Positions 1-5,658 of a stretch of 6,452 nucleotides of DNA are shown in pieces (the stretch's first letter is position 1; each line of letters opens with the position of its first letter). Origin of the DNA: Candidatus Omnitrophota bacterium (GTDB taxonomy: Bacteria > Omnitrophota > Gorgyraeia > 1-14-0-20-64-10); assembly GCA_023248095.1 (NCBI GenBank), contig JAHFFF010000094.1:1-6452 (forward strand), given 5' to 3'. Made by a program: the position numbers and the translations under genes. The notes under the pieces are model-generated. The model did not search any database, was not told the DNA's origin, and worked only from the letters and a program-made list of their open reading frames with translations.

Positions 1-1211
1 GGCGCGTCCTGGCGGAGTTGGGGATCGACTGCTATCATCAGGTGACCGTTGGAGATAATCCGAAGCGCCTGGGGGAGGCCATCCGTACTGCCCTCGGCAG
101 GGCGGACTTGGTGATTACCTGTGGCGGCCTGGGACCGACGGTGGATGATGTGACACTGGAAACGATCGCGCGCGTCACGGGGTGCCAGCTGGTGCTCAGG
201 CAATCGATCCTTCGCGAGATCCGCCGGCGTTTTATACGCCAAAAGATCCGGATGCCGGCCTCCAACCGCCGGCAGGCTTTGATACCCGAAGGGGCTGTGG
301 TTTTCCCGAATCAGGTCGGCACGGCACCGGGATTTCTCCTCCTCCTTCGACAGGCTCAAGGTGAGCGGACGAGCCGAAGGACTCAAGGGAAACGACTGTT
401 GGTGGCCCTGCCGGGGCCGCCCACCGAGTTGATGCCGATGGTGAAATCCCATCTGATTCCCCGCTTGCGGCGTTACGCTGGAAGCAACATTCTACGGTCC
501 AGGACTCTGAAAATTACCGGTGTGAGCGAATCCGAGGTGGATTCCAGGGTGGCCGATCTGTTAGCCTTGAAGGGTTCAGTGACGGTGGGAATCTACGCGC
601 ATCCGGGCCAGGTGGACTTGCGGATCACCGCCCGAGGAAACAGCTTGAGCGCAGCGCAACAGCGAATCGCCCAAGTGGAACGGAAAATACGAAAACGATT
701 AGGACCCTTGATCTTCGGGGCGGATGATGAGACCCTAGAGGGCGTGGTAGGACGCCTCCTTAAGAAACGGAGTCAAACCCTGGGAGTTGCCGAATCTTGC
801 ACCGGCGGACTGTTGGCCCATCGGATCACGGAGGTTCCTGGTTCTTCTTCTTATTTTCGAGGAGGTATCGTGGCCTATTCCAATGAATTGAAGGGTTCGA
901 CTCTCTCGGTTCGGACCGACGTGTTGAAAAATTACGGTGCGGTGAGCGCTCCCGCGGCATGTGCAATGGCGGAAGGGGCCCGACGGCTGACCGGTTCGGA
1001 TCTCGGGATAGCGATCACGGGGATCGCCGGGCCGACCGGCGCCACAAAGAACAAGCCGATCGGCCTGACCCACATCGCGCTGTCCATCTCGAGGGGCGTA
1101 AAAGATCACCGCTGTCTCTTTTCAGGCGACCGTTCCACAATCAAGTTCAAGGCCTCACAGGCGGCACTGAACTTGTTGAGACTCCACCTTCTTTCGGAGG
1201 CAGCACGATGA
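1..1211 (+). CDS. cinA: CinA family protein (competence/damage-inducible protein A), 5'-truncated by the window
   Basis: CinA joins an N-terminal molybdopterin-binding-like (MoCF/COG1058) domain, with ADP-ribose pyrophosphatase activity in studied members, to a C-terminal PncC-type NMN deamidase domain; it acts in the cytoplasm in pyridine-nucleotide recycling. The frame is open from base 3 (reading RVLAELGIDC), so the true start lies upstream, and by family comparison roughly 25 residues are missing. 402 residues are visible. The N-domain shows GGLGPTVDDVT, GTAPGF and ALPGPPTEL; then comes GVSESEVDSRV; the C-domain (from about base 740) shows AESCTGG with the expected catalytic Ser, PGSSSYFRGG, AYSNELKG with the expected Tyr and Lys, GAVSAPA and TGIAGPTG. 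All key motifs are intact. An extra stretch of about 15 residues, LLRQAQGERTSRRTQG, separates APGF from KRLLVALPGPP, where relatives are short; it coincides with a palindromic repeat (see the repeat entry). The stop overlaps the thpR start (ATGA), so the two are cotranscribed. Identification is very secure; the exact biochemical role is less so. Confidence 0.95.
   Translation, partial: RVLAELGIDCYHQVTVGDNPKRLGEAIRTALGRADLVITCGGLGPTVDDVTLETIARVTGCQLVLRQSILREIRRRFIRQKIRMPASNRRQALIPEGAVVFPNQVGTAPGFLLLLRQAQGERTSRRTQGKRLLVALPGPPTELMPMVKSHLIPRLRRYAGSNILRSRTLKITGVSESEVDSRVADLLALKGSVTVGIYAHPGQVDLRITARGNSLSAAQQRIAQVERKIRKRLGPLIFGADDETLEGVVGRLLKKRSQTLGVAESCTGGLLAHRITEVPGSSSYFRGGIVAYSNELKGSTLSVRTDVLKNYGAVSAPAACAMAEGARRLTGSDLGIAITGIAGPTGATKNKPIGLTHIALSISRGVKDHRCLFSGDRSTIKFKASQAALNLLRLHLLSEAAR
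343..381. repeat. REP-like imperfect palindrome inserted in frame in cinA
   Basis: The outer arms TCCTTCG (343-349) and CGAAGGA (375-381) are exact reverse complements. Inside them GGCTC (353-357) matches GAGCC (371-375), with a short bulge. An alternative inner hairpin pairs GCTC (354-357) with GAGC (363-366). The core CTTCGACAGGCTCAAGGTGA resembles, from memory, a dispersed short palindromic repeat seen in many bacterial genomes (often CTTCGACAGGCTCAGGGTGA), whose translation LRQAQGER turns up in many unrelated predicted proteins. Here it reads LRQAQGERTSRR in the cinA frame without breaking it. The structure is visible directly; family membership is recalled and was not searched. Confidence 0.7.
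1196..1200 (+). promoter_or_regulatory. Shine-Dalgarno of thpR
   Basis: GGAGG lies 7 bases before the ATG at 1208, inside the last codons of cinA. It decides the thpR start: the reading frame stays open a further 83 codons upstream, but that extension only overlaps cinA in another frame. Confidence 0.8.
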
Positions 1212-1771
1212 TCCGGGCCTTCATTGCCGTCCCTTTGCCTGAAGCCCTCCGGCGGGAGGTATCGGCCATCCAGACCAATTTACGAACCGCGGCCGCAGAT
1301 ATCCGCTGGGTAGACCCGGCCAATCTTCATCTGACGCTCAAATTCCTGGGAAGCGTCGAGGAGGAGCCCCTCGCAAAACTCAAAGAGGCGCTCCAAGCCG
1401 CGGTACGGCCGGTCTCCCCTTTTATCTTTCAACTGGAAGGGGTTGGGACGTTTCCTCGAACCTCTCAACCACGCGTGGTTTGGCTGGGAGTGAGTCAAGG
1501 GAAAGAGAAACTGGTGGAGGTCGCTGAGGTGGTCGAGAAGACCTGCGTTGAGTTGGGGCTGCCTGCCCAGGACCGCTCCTTCAGCCCTCACCTGACCCTG
1601 GGCCGGATCCAGTCGAAGAGAAGGTTGGAGCAGCTGCTTGAACGGATTAAATCGGTCCAGTCCCGGCGTCCGCCGCTGGCGCAGGCCAAATCCTTGACCC
1701 TGTTTCAGTCCACCCTGACCCCTGAAGGTCCCGTTTACAACCCGCTGGGTGAAATCCAGTTGGGGAAATAA
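1208..1771 (+). CDS. thpR: RNA 2',3'-cyclic phosphodiesterase (2H phosphoesterase, ThpR/LigT family)
   Basis: This 187-residue protein belongs to the 2H phosphoesterase superfamily. Members hydrolyse RNA 2',3'-cyclic phosphates to 2'-phosphomonoesters and some reversibly join tRNA halves in vitro; the physiological role is poorly settled. Both hallmark HxT motifs are present: HLT at residues 41-43 (context NLHLTLKFLG) and HLT at 128-130 (context SFSPHLTLGR). The N-terminus MIRAFIAVPLP and the central GVGTFP...PRVVWLGV segment are typical, and the length is normal for the family. The ATG overlaps the cinA stop as ATGA and follows a good ribosome-binding site, so translation is probably coupled to cinA. 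The cinA-thpR pair is a familiar arrangement, often followed by recA; here the next gene is instead the convergent pgpA, whose 3' end overlaps the last 37 bases of this gene. Confidence 0.95.
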   Translation: MIRAFIAVPLPEALRREVSAIQTNLRTAAADIRWVDPANLHLTLKFLGSVEEEPLAKLKEALQAAVRPVSPFIFQLEGVGTFPRTSQPRVVWLGVSQGKEKLVEVAEVVEKTCVELGLPAQDRSFSPHLTLGRIQSKRRLEQLLERIKSVQSRRPPLAQAKSLTLFQSTLTPEGPVYNPLGEIQLGK

Positions 1772-2193
1772 CCCAGCAGGATCCTCAGGATCAGGTTCGT
1801 CGCCAGACCCGCCAGAAGATCATCCAGAACAATCCCCCAGCCTCCCGGAAGCCGTTCCACATGTCGCAAGGGAAACGGCTTGAGGATGTCCAGCAATCGG
1901 AAGAGAAGGAAGCCCTCAAGGTAGATCCGCGAACCCACGGGCAAAAACACCAAGGCCACCATCATACCGGCAACCTCGTCGATCACCACGGCTGAGGGGT
2001 CCCGTTTTCCCATCGCTTGAGCCGTCGGCCCGGCACTCCAAAGAGCCAAGCCAATCGCCACCCCACAGCCAACGACCTGCTGTGCCGGATGAGCGCTCAA
2101 GATCCAGGCGACGCCCAACCCAACCAACGAAGCCAACGTGCCGGGAGCGATGGGGCTGTAGCCGATCCCTCCGACCGTTGCGATGGTCCGCAT
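1735..2193 (-). CDS. pgpA: Phosphatidylglycerophosphatase A
   Basis: PgpA is an inner-membrane phosphatase that converts phosphatidylglycerophosphate to phosphatidylglycerol, the step after PgsA. The 152-residue product carries the family blocks in order: GIGYSPIAPGTLASL (residues 9-23), DPSAVVIDEVAGM (65-77, with the Asp-Glu pair 72/73), FRLLDILKPFP (98-108) and GGWGIVLDDLLAGL (117-130, with Asp124/Asp125). Hydrophobic stretches near 20-35, 38-53, 74-88 and 126-141 fit a small polytopic membrane protein. E. coli PgpA is about 20 residues longer. I chose the ATG at 2193 because it sits on the pgsA stop (TGATG, one shared base) and the MRTIATVGGIG start fits the family. The frame could extend 39 codons upstream, but only inside pgsA. 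No Shine-Dalgarno is evident, so coupling to pgsA is likely. The 3' end overlaps convergent thpR by 37 bases. Confidence 0.94.
   Translation of the reverse strand: MRTIATVGGIGYSPIAPGTLASLVGLGVAWILSAHPAQQVVGCGVAIGLALWSAGPTAQAMGKRDPSAVVIDEVAGMMVALVFLPVGSRIYLEGFLLFRLLDILKPFPLRHVERLPGGWGIVLDDLLAGLATNLILRILLGYFPNWISPSGL
1741..1780. other. Inverted repeat at the thpR/pgpA convergent junction (possible stem-loop)
   Basis: CCCGCTGGGT (1741-1750) faces ACCCAGCAGG (1771-1780), separated by 20 bases. Nine of ten positions pair on the + strand; on the - strand the odd pair becomes a G-U wobble. The element covers the thpR stop codon and the last codons of pgpA. No T-tract follows on either strand, so it is not a canonical intrinsic terminator. 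It could be a weak bidirectional stop or an mRNA 3'-end structure, or chance. Confidence 0.3.
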
Positions 2194-2768
2194 CAAAGGC
2201 TCAGGATCAGCTTGCGATGTCTCCAGAGAAAAGAGATCCCGCTGGTGAGGGTCAGGATCACCGTCAAGAACATCAAACCCAAAACCCCCTGTTGACCCCA
2301 ACCGACCCACTGGGCATACGGCGAGGTTACCTGAACCATTTCGCGGACGATCAGGAACAGCAGGGTCAGAGAGATCGCCACCATTTGGGAAGCGGTCTTG
2401 TGCTTCCCGGCGGCCTCCGCGGGAAGAAGATGCCCTTTCCCTAAGGCAAACAGCCTGACACCGGTTACCAGGAACTCTCGGGTTGCGATTAAAACCACCA
2501 TCCAGGCGGGCGCGACCTGCAGCTGAACGAAGGCCACAAAGGCAGAAAGGACCAGGATCTTATCGGCAATGGGATCCATGAGAATCCCGAAGTCCGTCAC
2601 CCAACCGCGGCGCCGCGCCAGCCGGCCGTCCCACAGATCGGTGAGAGAGGCCATAACAAATACCCCCAAGGCAGCCACTTTTGAAGACAGCCCCGGAAGA
2701 AGCAACAGGAGTATGAGCAGAAAACTTAACACAATCCGAAACAACGTGAGTCGGTTCGGAAGGTTCAC
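2193..2768 (-). CDS. pgsA: CDP-diacylglycerol--glycerol-3-phosphate 3-phosphatidyltransferase
   Basis: PgsA is an inner-membrane enzyme that transfers the phosphatidyl group from CDP-diacylglycerol to sn-glycerol-3-phosphate, giving phosphatidylglycerophosphate and CMP. The 191-residue product opens with MNLPNRLTLFRI, typical of the family. It has the complete CDP-alcohol phosphotransferase signature: Asp44, Asp47-Gly48, Ala51-Arg52, Gly61, Asp65 and Asp69 (DLWDGRLAR ... GILMDPIADK). The PgsA-specific blocks TREFLVTGVR (96-105) and GKHKTASQM (121-129) separate it from other CDP-alcohol transferases such as PssA. Hydrophobic segments lie near 8-25, 30-43, 71-95, 129-143 and 161-180. The start is GTG, supported by GGAGGT six bases upstream. 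The preceding HEAT gene ends 18 bases before it, and its own stop shares one base with the pgpA start, so successive enzymes of the pathway are made from adjoining frames. Confidence 0.96.
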   Translation of the reverse strand: MNLPNRLTLFRIVLSFLLILLLLLPGLSSKVAALGVFVMASLTDLWDGRLARRRGWVTDFGILMDPIADKILVLSAFVAFVQLQVAPAWMVVLIATREFLVTGVRLFALGKGHLLPAEAAGKHKTASQMVAISLTLLFLIVREMVQVTSPYAQWVGWGQQGVLGLMFLTVILTLTSGISFLWRHRKLILSL

Positions 2769-2774
2769 CCCACT

Positions 2775-2780
2775 ACCTCC
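2775..2780 (-). promoter_or_regulatory. Shine-Dalgarno of pgsA
   Basis: GGAGGT on the - strand lies 6 bases before the GTG start at 2768, in the 18-base gap after the HEAT-repeat gene. It is one of the few strong ribosome-binding sites in this operon and decides the GTG start. Confidence 0.8.
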
Positions 2781-2786
2781 GTCATC

Positions 2787-4307
2787 TTACTGTTGTCTGC
2801 CTCGGATCTTCTCCAGCAGAAGCGTCGCCCGGTTGCGGAGCGTAGGATCCGGGTCTTGACTGGCCTGGGTCAGCGCGGGAACAGCCAGCGTGCCCATTCT
2901 GCCTAATGCCGTGCTGGCGCTGGAACGAATGCTCTCCTCCGGATCCTTCAGCGCCAGTACCAAATCAGGTATCGCCGGTTCGGCTGAAGAGCCCAACTTT
3001 CTCAATCCCTCAGCAGCCATGTATCGGACCGACCGGTCCTCATCCTTTAAGGCAGCGGTGAGATACGGGATTACCTCCATCTGCTCCGCAGGCAGCATGA
3101 GAAGCACTTGGACAGATCCTGAACGAACCGCTGGATTGGGATCCTTGAGCGAACGCTCCAAGGCCGCCAAAGCGGCCGAACCTATCTTGCTCAGCGCCTC
3201 GGCCGACTTCGTTCTTAGATTGATGTTAAAATCTCCTAAAAGTTCGACCAGGGTGGGAACCGCACTCTCCGCAGCCGATCCCAGTTGTCCGATCAATTCC
3301 AGTGCTTTGAGCCGAAGGACGTCGTTTGCATATTTGTTTTTCAGCAAGCGAACCAAGATGGGGACACCCTGGGAAGCGCTGGAAGGGTCCACCTTAAGCA
3401 GAACCTCCACCGTGCGGAGCCGTTCCTCTTCTTGCTCGCTTCCCAAAAGGTTATATAACGCCGGTACGGTTTTCTTCGCAGCAGGCCCAAGAAGCTCTAC
3501 GGCATTGAGTGCACTGCTTCGGACTTCCGGCTCACCGTCTCCTAAACCACGGGAGAGGGCAGGAACCACCTCTTTTGAGCCGGCCCCCATCCGGCCCAAT
3601 GCCACAATGGCGCGAGCGCGAACCTCCTTGTCGGAATCCTGAAAGGCTTGAAGTAAAACAGGAACCACCTTCTCGTTTTGCGCCCCGATCCTCTCCATTA
3701 TGCCGATGACACAGATCCGGATCTCTTTATCGGGATCCTTCAATGTCTCCATGAGGATTGGAAAAGCTGCCGGCACCTTCAAGCTGATATTTCCCAGAAC
3801 CAAGAGCACCATGATGCGGATGTCCTTATCCTGTTCATTCAAGGCCTGGACGAGCACCGGCATGATCTTCGGATCGATCTCCCTCCTGGTCAGGGAGGCC
3901 CATTTCTTCAAGGCATCGTCCTGCAACCCCGCCCCTTTTCCCCCTCCAAAACCCTCCAGTACTCCCGTGGCTTCACCGGCGCCTTCTTTTTCAAGGGCCT
4001 GCAGCAAGATCGGGATGAAATCCCTCATGTAGGGATCCACCTTGACCAAGGCGATGGAGGCGACGACTCGGACCTCCGGGCTCCCGGTCTTGATGAGTCT
4101 CACCAGGACCGGCGCAGCCCCTTCCGCCGACTGCCCCAATTCACCTAAGACATGGGCGGCCCAGATCTGTTGATCGGGATTACCGCTCTGCAAAATGGAA
4201 ACCAGCGGTTGCGGGTTATCTGCGGAAACCTTGGAGGGAAAATCTTCAGCCCAAACAGGGGAAACAAAAGAGAGCGTCAATCCCAGAAAGAGCAGGGAGC
4301 GGTTCAT
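2787..4307 (-). CDS. Secreted HEAT-repeat protein, function unknown
   Basis: The 506-residue protein starts MNRSLLFLGLTLSFVSPVWA-ED, a Sec signal peptide with likely cleavage after Ala20 and no lipobox Cys, so the mature protein is probably periplasmic. The rest is a solenoid of about 14 HEAT (PBS-lyase-like) repeats of roughly 30-35 residues, from residue 34 to the end. Each opens with Pro and hydrophobics (PVLVQAL, PILMETL, PVLLQAF, PALSRGL), then a DPDxxVR-type turn and an ALGRMG-type second helix. Repeat 3 (about 99-149) is irregular, with a glycine-rich insert at 109-127. No catalytic domain or membrane anchor is visible; such solenoids usually bind proteins. I chose the ATG at 4307 because the signal peptide begins there; a longer frame from 4373 only overlaps rimO. 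It starts 4 bases after the rimO stop with no clear Shine-Dalgarno, so coupling is likely. Its place between rimO and pgsA hints at an envelope role, but I cannot assign one. Confidence 0.88.
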   Translation of the reverse strand: MNRSLLFLGLTLSFVSPVWAEDFPSKVSADNPQPLVSILQSGNPDQQIWAAHVLGELGQSAEGAAPVLVRLIKTGSPEVRVVASIALVKVDPYMRDFIPILLQALEKEGAGEATGVLEGFGGGKGAGLQDDALKKWASLTRREIDPKIMPVLVQALNEQDKDIRIMVLLVLGNISLKVPAAFPILMETLKDPDKEIRICVIGIMERIGAQNEKVVPVLLQAFQDSDKEVRARAIVALGRMGAGSKEVVPALSRGLGDGEPEVRSSALNAVELLGPAAKKTVPALYNLLGSEQEEERLRTVEVLLKVDPSSASQGVPILVRLLKNKYANDVLRLKALELIGQLGSAAESAVPTLVELLGDFNINLRTKSAEALSKIGSAALAALERSLKDPNPAVRSGSVQVLLMLPAEQMEVIPYLTAALKDEDRSVRYMAAEGLRKLGSSAEPAIPDLVLALKDPEESIRSSASTALGRMGTLAVPALTQASQDPDPTLRNRATLLLEKIRGRQQ

Positions 4308-4311
4308 GTGG

Positions 4312-5658
4312 CTAGAAAGGGATTGCTTCCGCGACCAAGTCGTATTCGGTTGTGTCAACGACCTCGGCCGCAACCATCTGCCCTGGCTGCAAGGACTGAG
4401 AGGACTTTAAGAAGACCTGGCCGTCCACCTCCGGCGCATCGGCGTACGTGCGTCCAAGATAAACAGCGTCCTGCTCCAGTTCATCCACAAGCACTTCTAC
4501 CGTGCGCCCTTGCCATTGCCGGTTCTCTTCCTCTGAGATCCCCCGCTGAAGTTGCATCAGCCGATGCAGGCGCTCCTGCTTGACCTCTTCCGGCACCTGC
4601 GCTGGCATCCGCTCCGCCGGCGTCTTGGGCTCAGGCGAGTAAGGGAAGATCCCCACCCGCTCGAAGCGGGCTTGCAGGAGAAACTGGGCCAACTCCTCCA
4701 CATGGCTGTCGGTTTCCCCGGGGAAGCCGACGATGAAGGTCGTGCGGATGGCAATCTCCGGGATCTCCTGTCGGAATCGCTCGATCAAGCGCCGAATGAA
4801 CTTCCCATCGGTTTCACGCCGCATGGCGGCCAGGAGCTGGTCGCTGATGTGTTGGAGCGGAATATCAATGTACTTGACCACCGGCGTGATCTCCCGAATC
4901 GCCCGGATCAGTTCCTCGCTCACATGGGCCGGGTGGGCGTAGAGGATTCGAATCCAGCGGATGCCCTTCACCGAGGAGAGCTTCTCCAACAGCTCCGGCA
5001 GGGAGGGCCTGCCGTACAGGTCCGCGCCGTAGTAGGAGGTGTCCTGCCCGATGAGATTCAGCTCCACCACCCCTTCGCCGGCCAACCGGGTCGCCTCCTG
5101 CGAGATGTCTTCCATCGTGCGGGATCGATGAGGCCCGCGGAACTGCGGGATGGAGCAGAAGGTGCAGGCGTGGTCGCAGCCTTCGGAGACCTTCAGGTAA
5201 GAGAAGTGTTTCGGGGTGAGTCGATGCCGAGGGGACAGGGATTCGAACAGAAGGGTCGGAACAGGAGAGGTGACGAAAAACCTCTTGGGGTCAGACCCTG
5301 CGGGGTCAGACCCCATCAACCCGGGCAGTTTAGGAAGATCGCCGGGGCCGAGGAATCCGTCCACCTCCGGCAACATTTGCAGGAGATCCTCCCGCTCGTT
5401 GCGCCGCTTCTGGGGCAGACAGCCGGCCACGTAGAGCCGCTGGACCTTTCCCCGCTTCTTCAGGTCCGCCACCTGCAGAATCACTGCGATTGATTCCTCC
5501 TCGGCGGGTTGGATGAAGGAACAGGTGTTGACCACCACGCAGTCCGCCTGAGTCACCTCCTCGGTGAAGGTGTGGCCAGCCTTTTCCATAAGGCCGATGA
5601 GGCCTTCGGAATCCACCAGGTTCCTCGCGCACCCGAGACTGACAACGTGAACCTTCAC
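4312..5658 (-). CDS. rimO: Ribosomal protein S12 methylthiotransferase RimO
   Basis: RimO is a cytoplasmic radical-SAM enzyme that adds a methylthio group to the conserved Asp of ribosomal protein S12, using two 4Fe-4S clusters. The 448-residue product has all three parts. The N-terminal MTTase domain has cluster ligands Cys10, Cys46 and Cys80; the radical-SAM core has CDHACTFC (Cys161, 165, 168); the C-terminal TRAM domain spans about 382-447. The motif ADAPEVDG (406-413) in TRAM is the RimO mark that separates it from the tRNA enzyme MiaB. Length is normal for the family. The linker between the first two domains holds GSDPAGSDP (116-124), encoded by a palindromic doublet (see the repeat entry). 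The start is GTG, overlapping the rodZ stop as GTGA; only a weak Shine-Dalgarno (GGTTGAG) precedes it, so translation is probably coupled to rodZ. Confidence 0.96.
   Translation of the reverse strand: MKVHVVSLGCARNLVDSEGLIGLMEKAGHTFTEEVTQADCVVVNTCSFIQPAEEESIAVILQVADLKKRGKVQRLYVAGCLPQKRRNEREDLLQMLPEVDGFLGPGDLPKLPGLMGSDPAGSDPKRFFVTSPVPTLLFESLSPRHRLTPKHFSYLKVSEGCDHACTFCSIPQFRGPHRSRTMEDISQEATRLAGEGVVELNLIGQDTSYYGADLYGRPSLPELLEKLSSVKGIRWIRILYAHPAHVSEELIRAIREITPVVKYIDIPLQHISDQLLAAMRRETDGKFIRRLIERFRQEIPEIAIRTTFIVGFPGETDSHVEELAQFLLQARFERVGIFPYSPEPKTPAERMPAQVPEEVKQERLHRLMQLQRGISEEENRQWQGRTVEVLVDELEQDAVYLGRTYADAPEVDGQVFLKSSQSLQPGQMVAAEVVDTTEYDLVAEAIPF
5287..5314. repeat. Tandem palindromic GGGGTCAGACCC doublet inserted in frame in rimO
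   Basis: GGGGTCAGACCC occurs at 5287-5298 and again at 5302-5313 (15-base period, TGC between), with one more C at 5314. Each copy is itself a palindrome around a central A (GGGTC/GACCC, and GGGGTC/GACCCC in the second). The two copies can also pair with each other into a stem of about 11 base pairs with one A-A mismatch. On the coding strand it reads GSDPAGSDP in the rimO linker. From memory, GGGGTCAGACCCC is a recurrent intergenic palindrome in several proteobacterial and Nitrospirota-like genomes, sometimes near IS200-like or REP-associated transposases. That association was not searched. Confidence 0.7.

Noticed and set aside
959..1207. N-terminal extension of thpR by 83 codons
   Set aside because: It overlaps the well-conserved cinA C-domain in another frame. 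The ATG at 1208 has a ribosome-binding site and gives the normal family N-terminus.
2194..2310. 39-codon extension of pgpA
   Set aside because: It lies wholly inside pgsA in another frame, and the usual family start is at 2193.
2890..3642. Long + strand open frame of 250 codons
   Set aside because: It is antisense to the HEAT-repeat gene; its Ser/Arg-rich translation mirrors the repeated codons of that gene and shows no domain or ribosome-binding site.
2787..4307. Recurrent GGATCCTT-like words through the HEAT gene, looking like a DNA repeat array
   Set aside because: They encode the repeated LKDPD turn of the HEAT units and are explained by protein repetition; spacing is irregular at the DNA level.
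4308..4373. 22-codon extension of the HEAT-repeat gene
   Set aside because: It would run back into rimO and bury the clear signal peptide that begins at the ATG at 4307.
4552..5493. Long + strand open frame of 313 codons
   Set aside because: It is antisense to rimO, which has every catalytic motif; the + strand translation is low-complexity and resembles no family.
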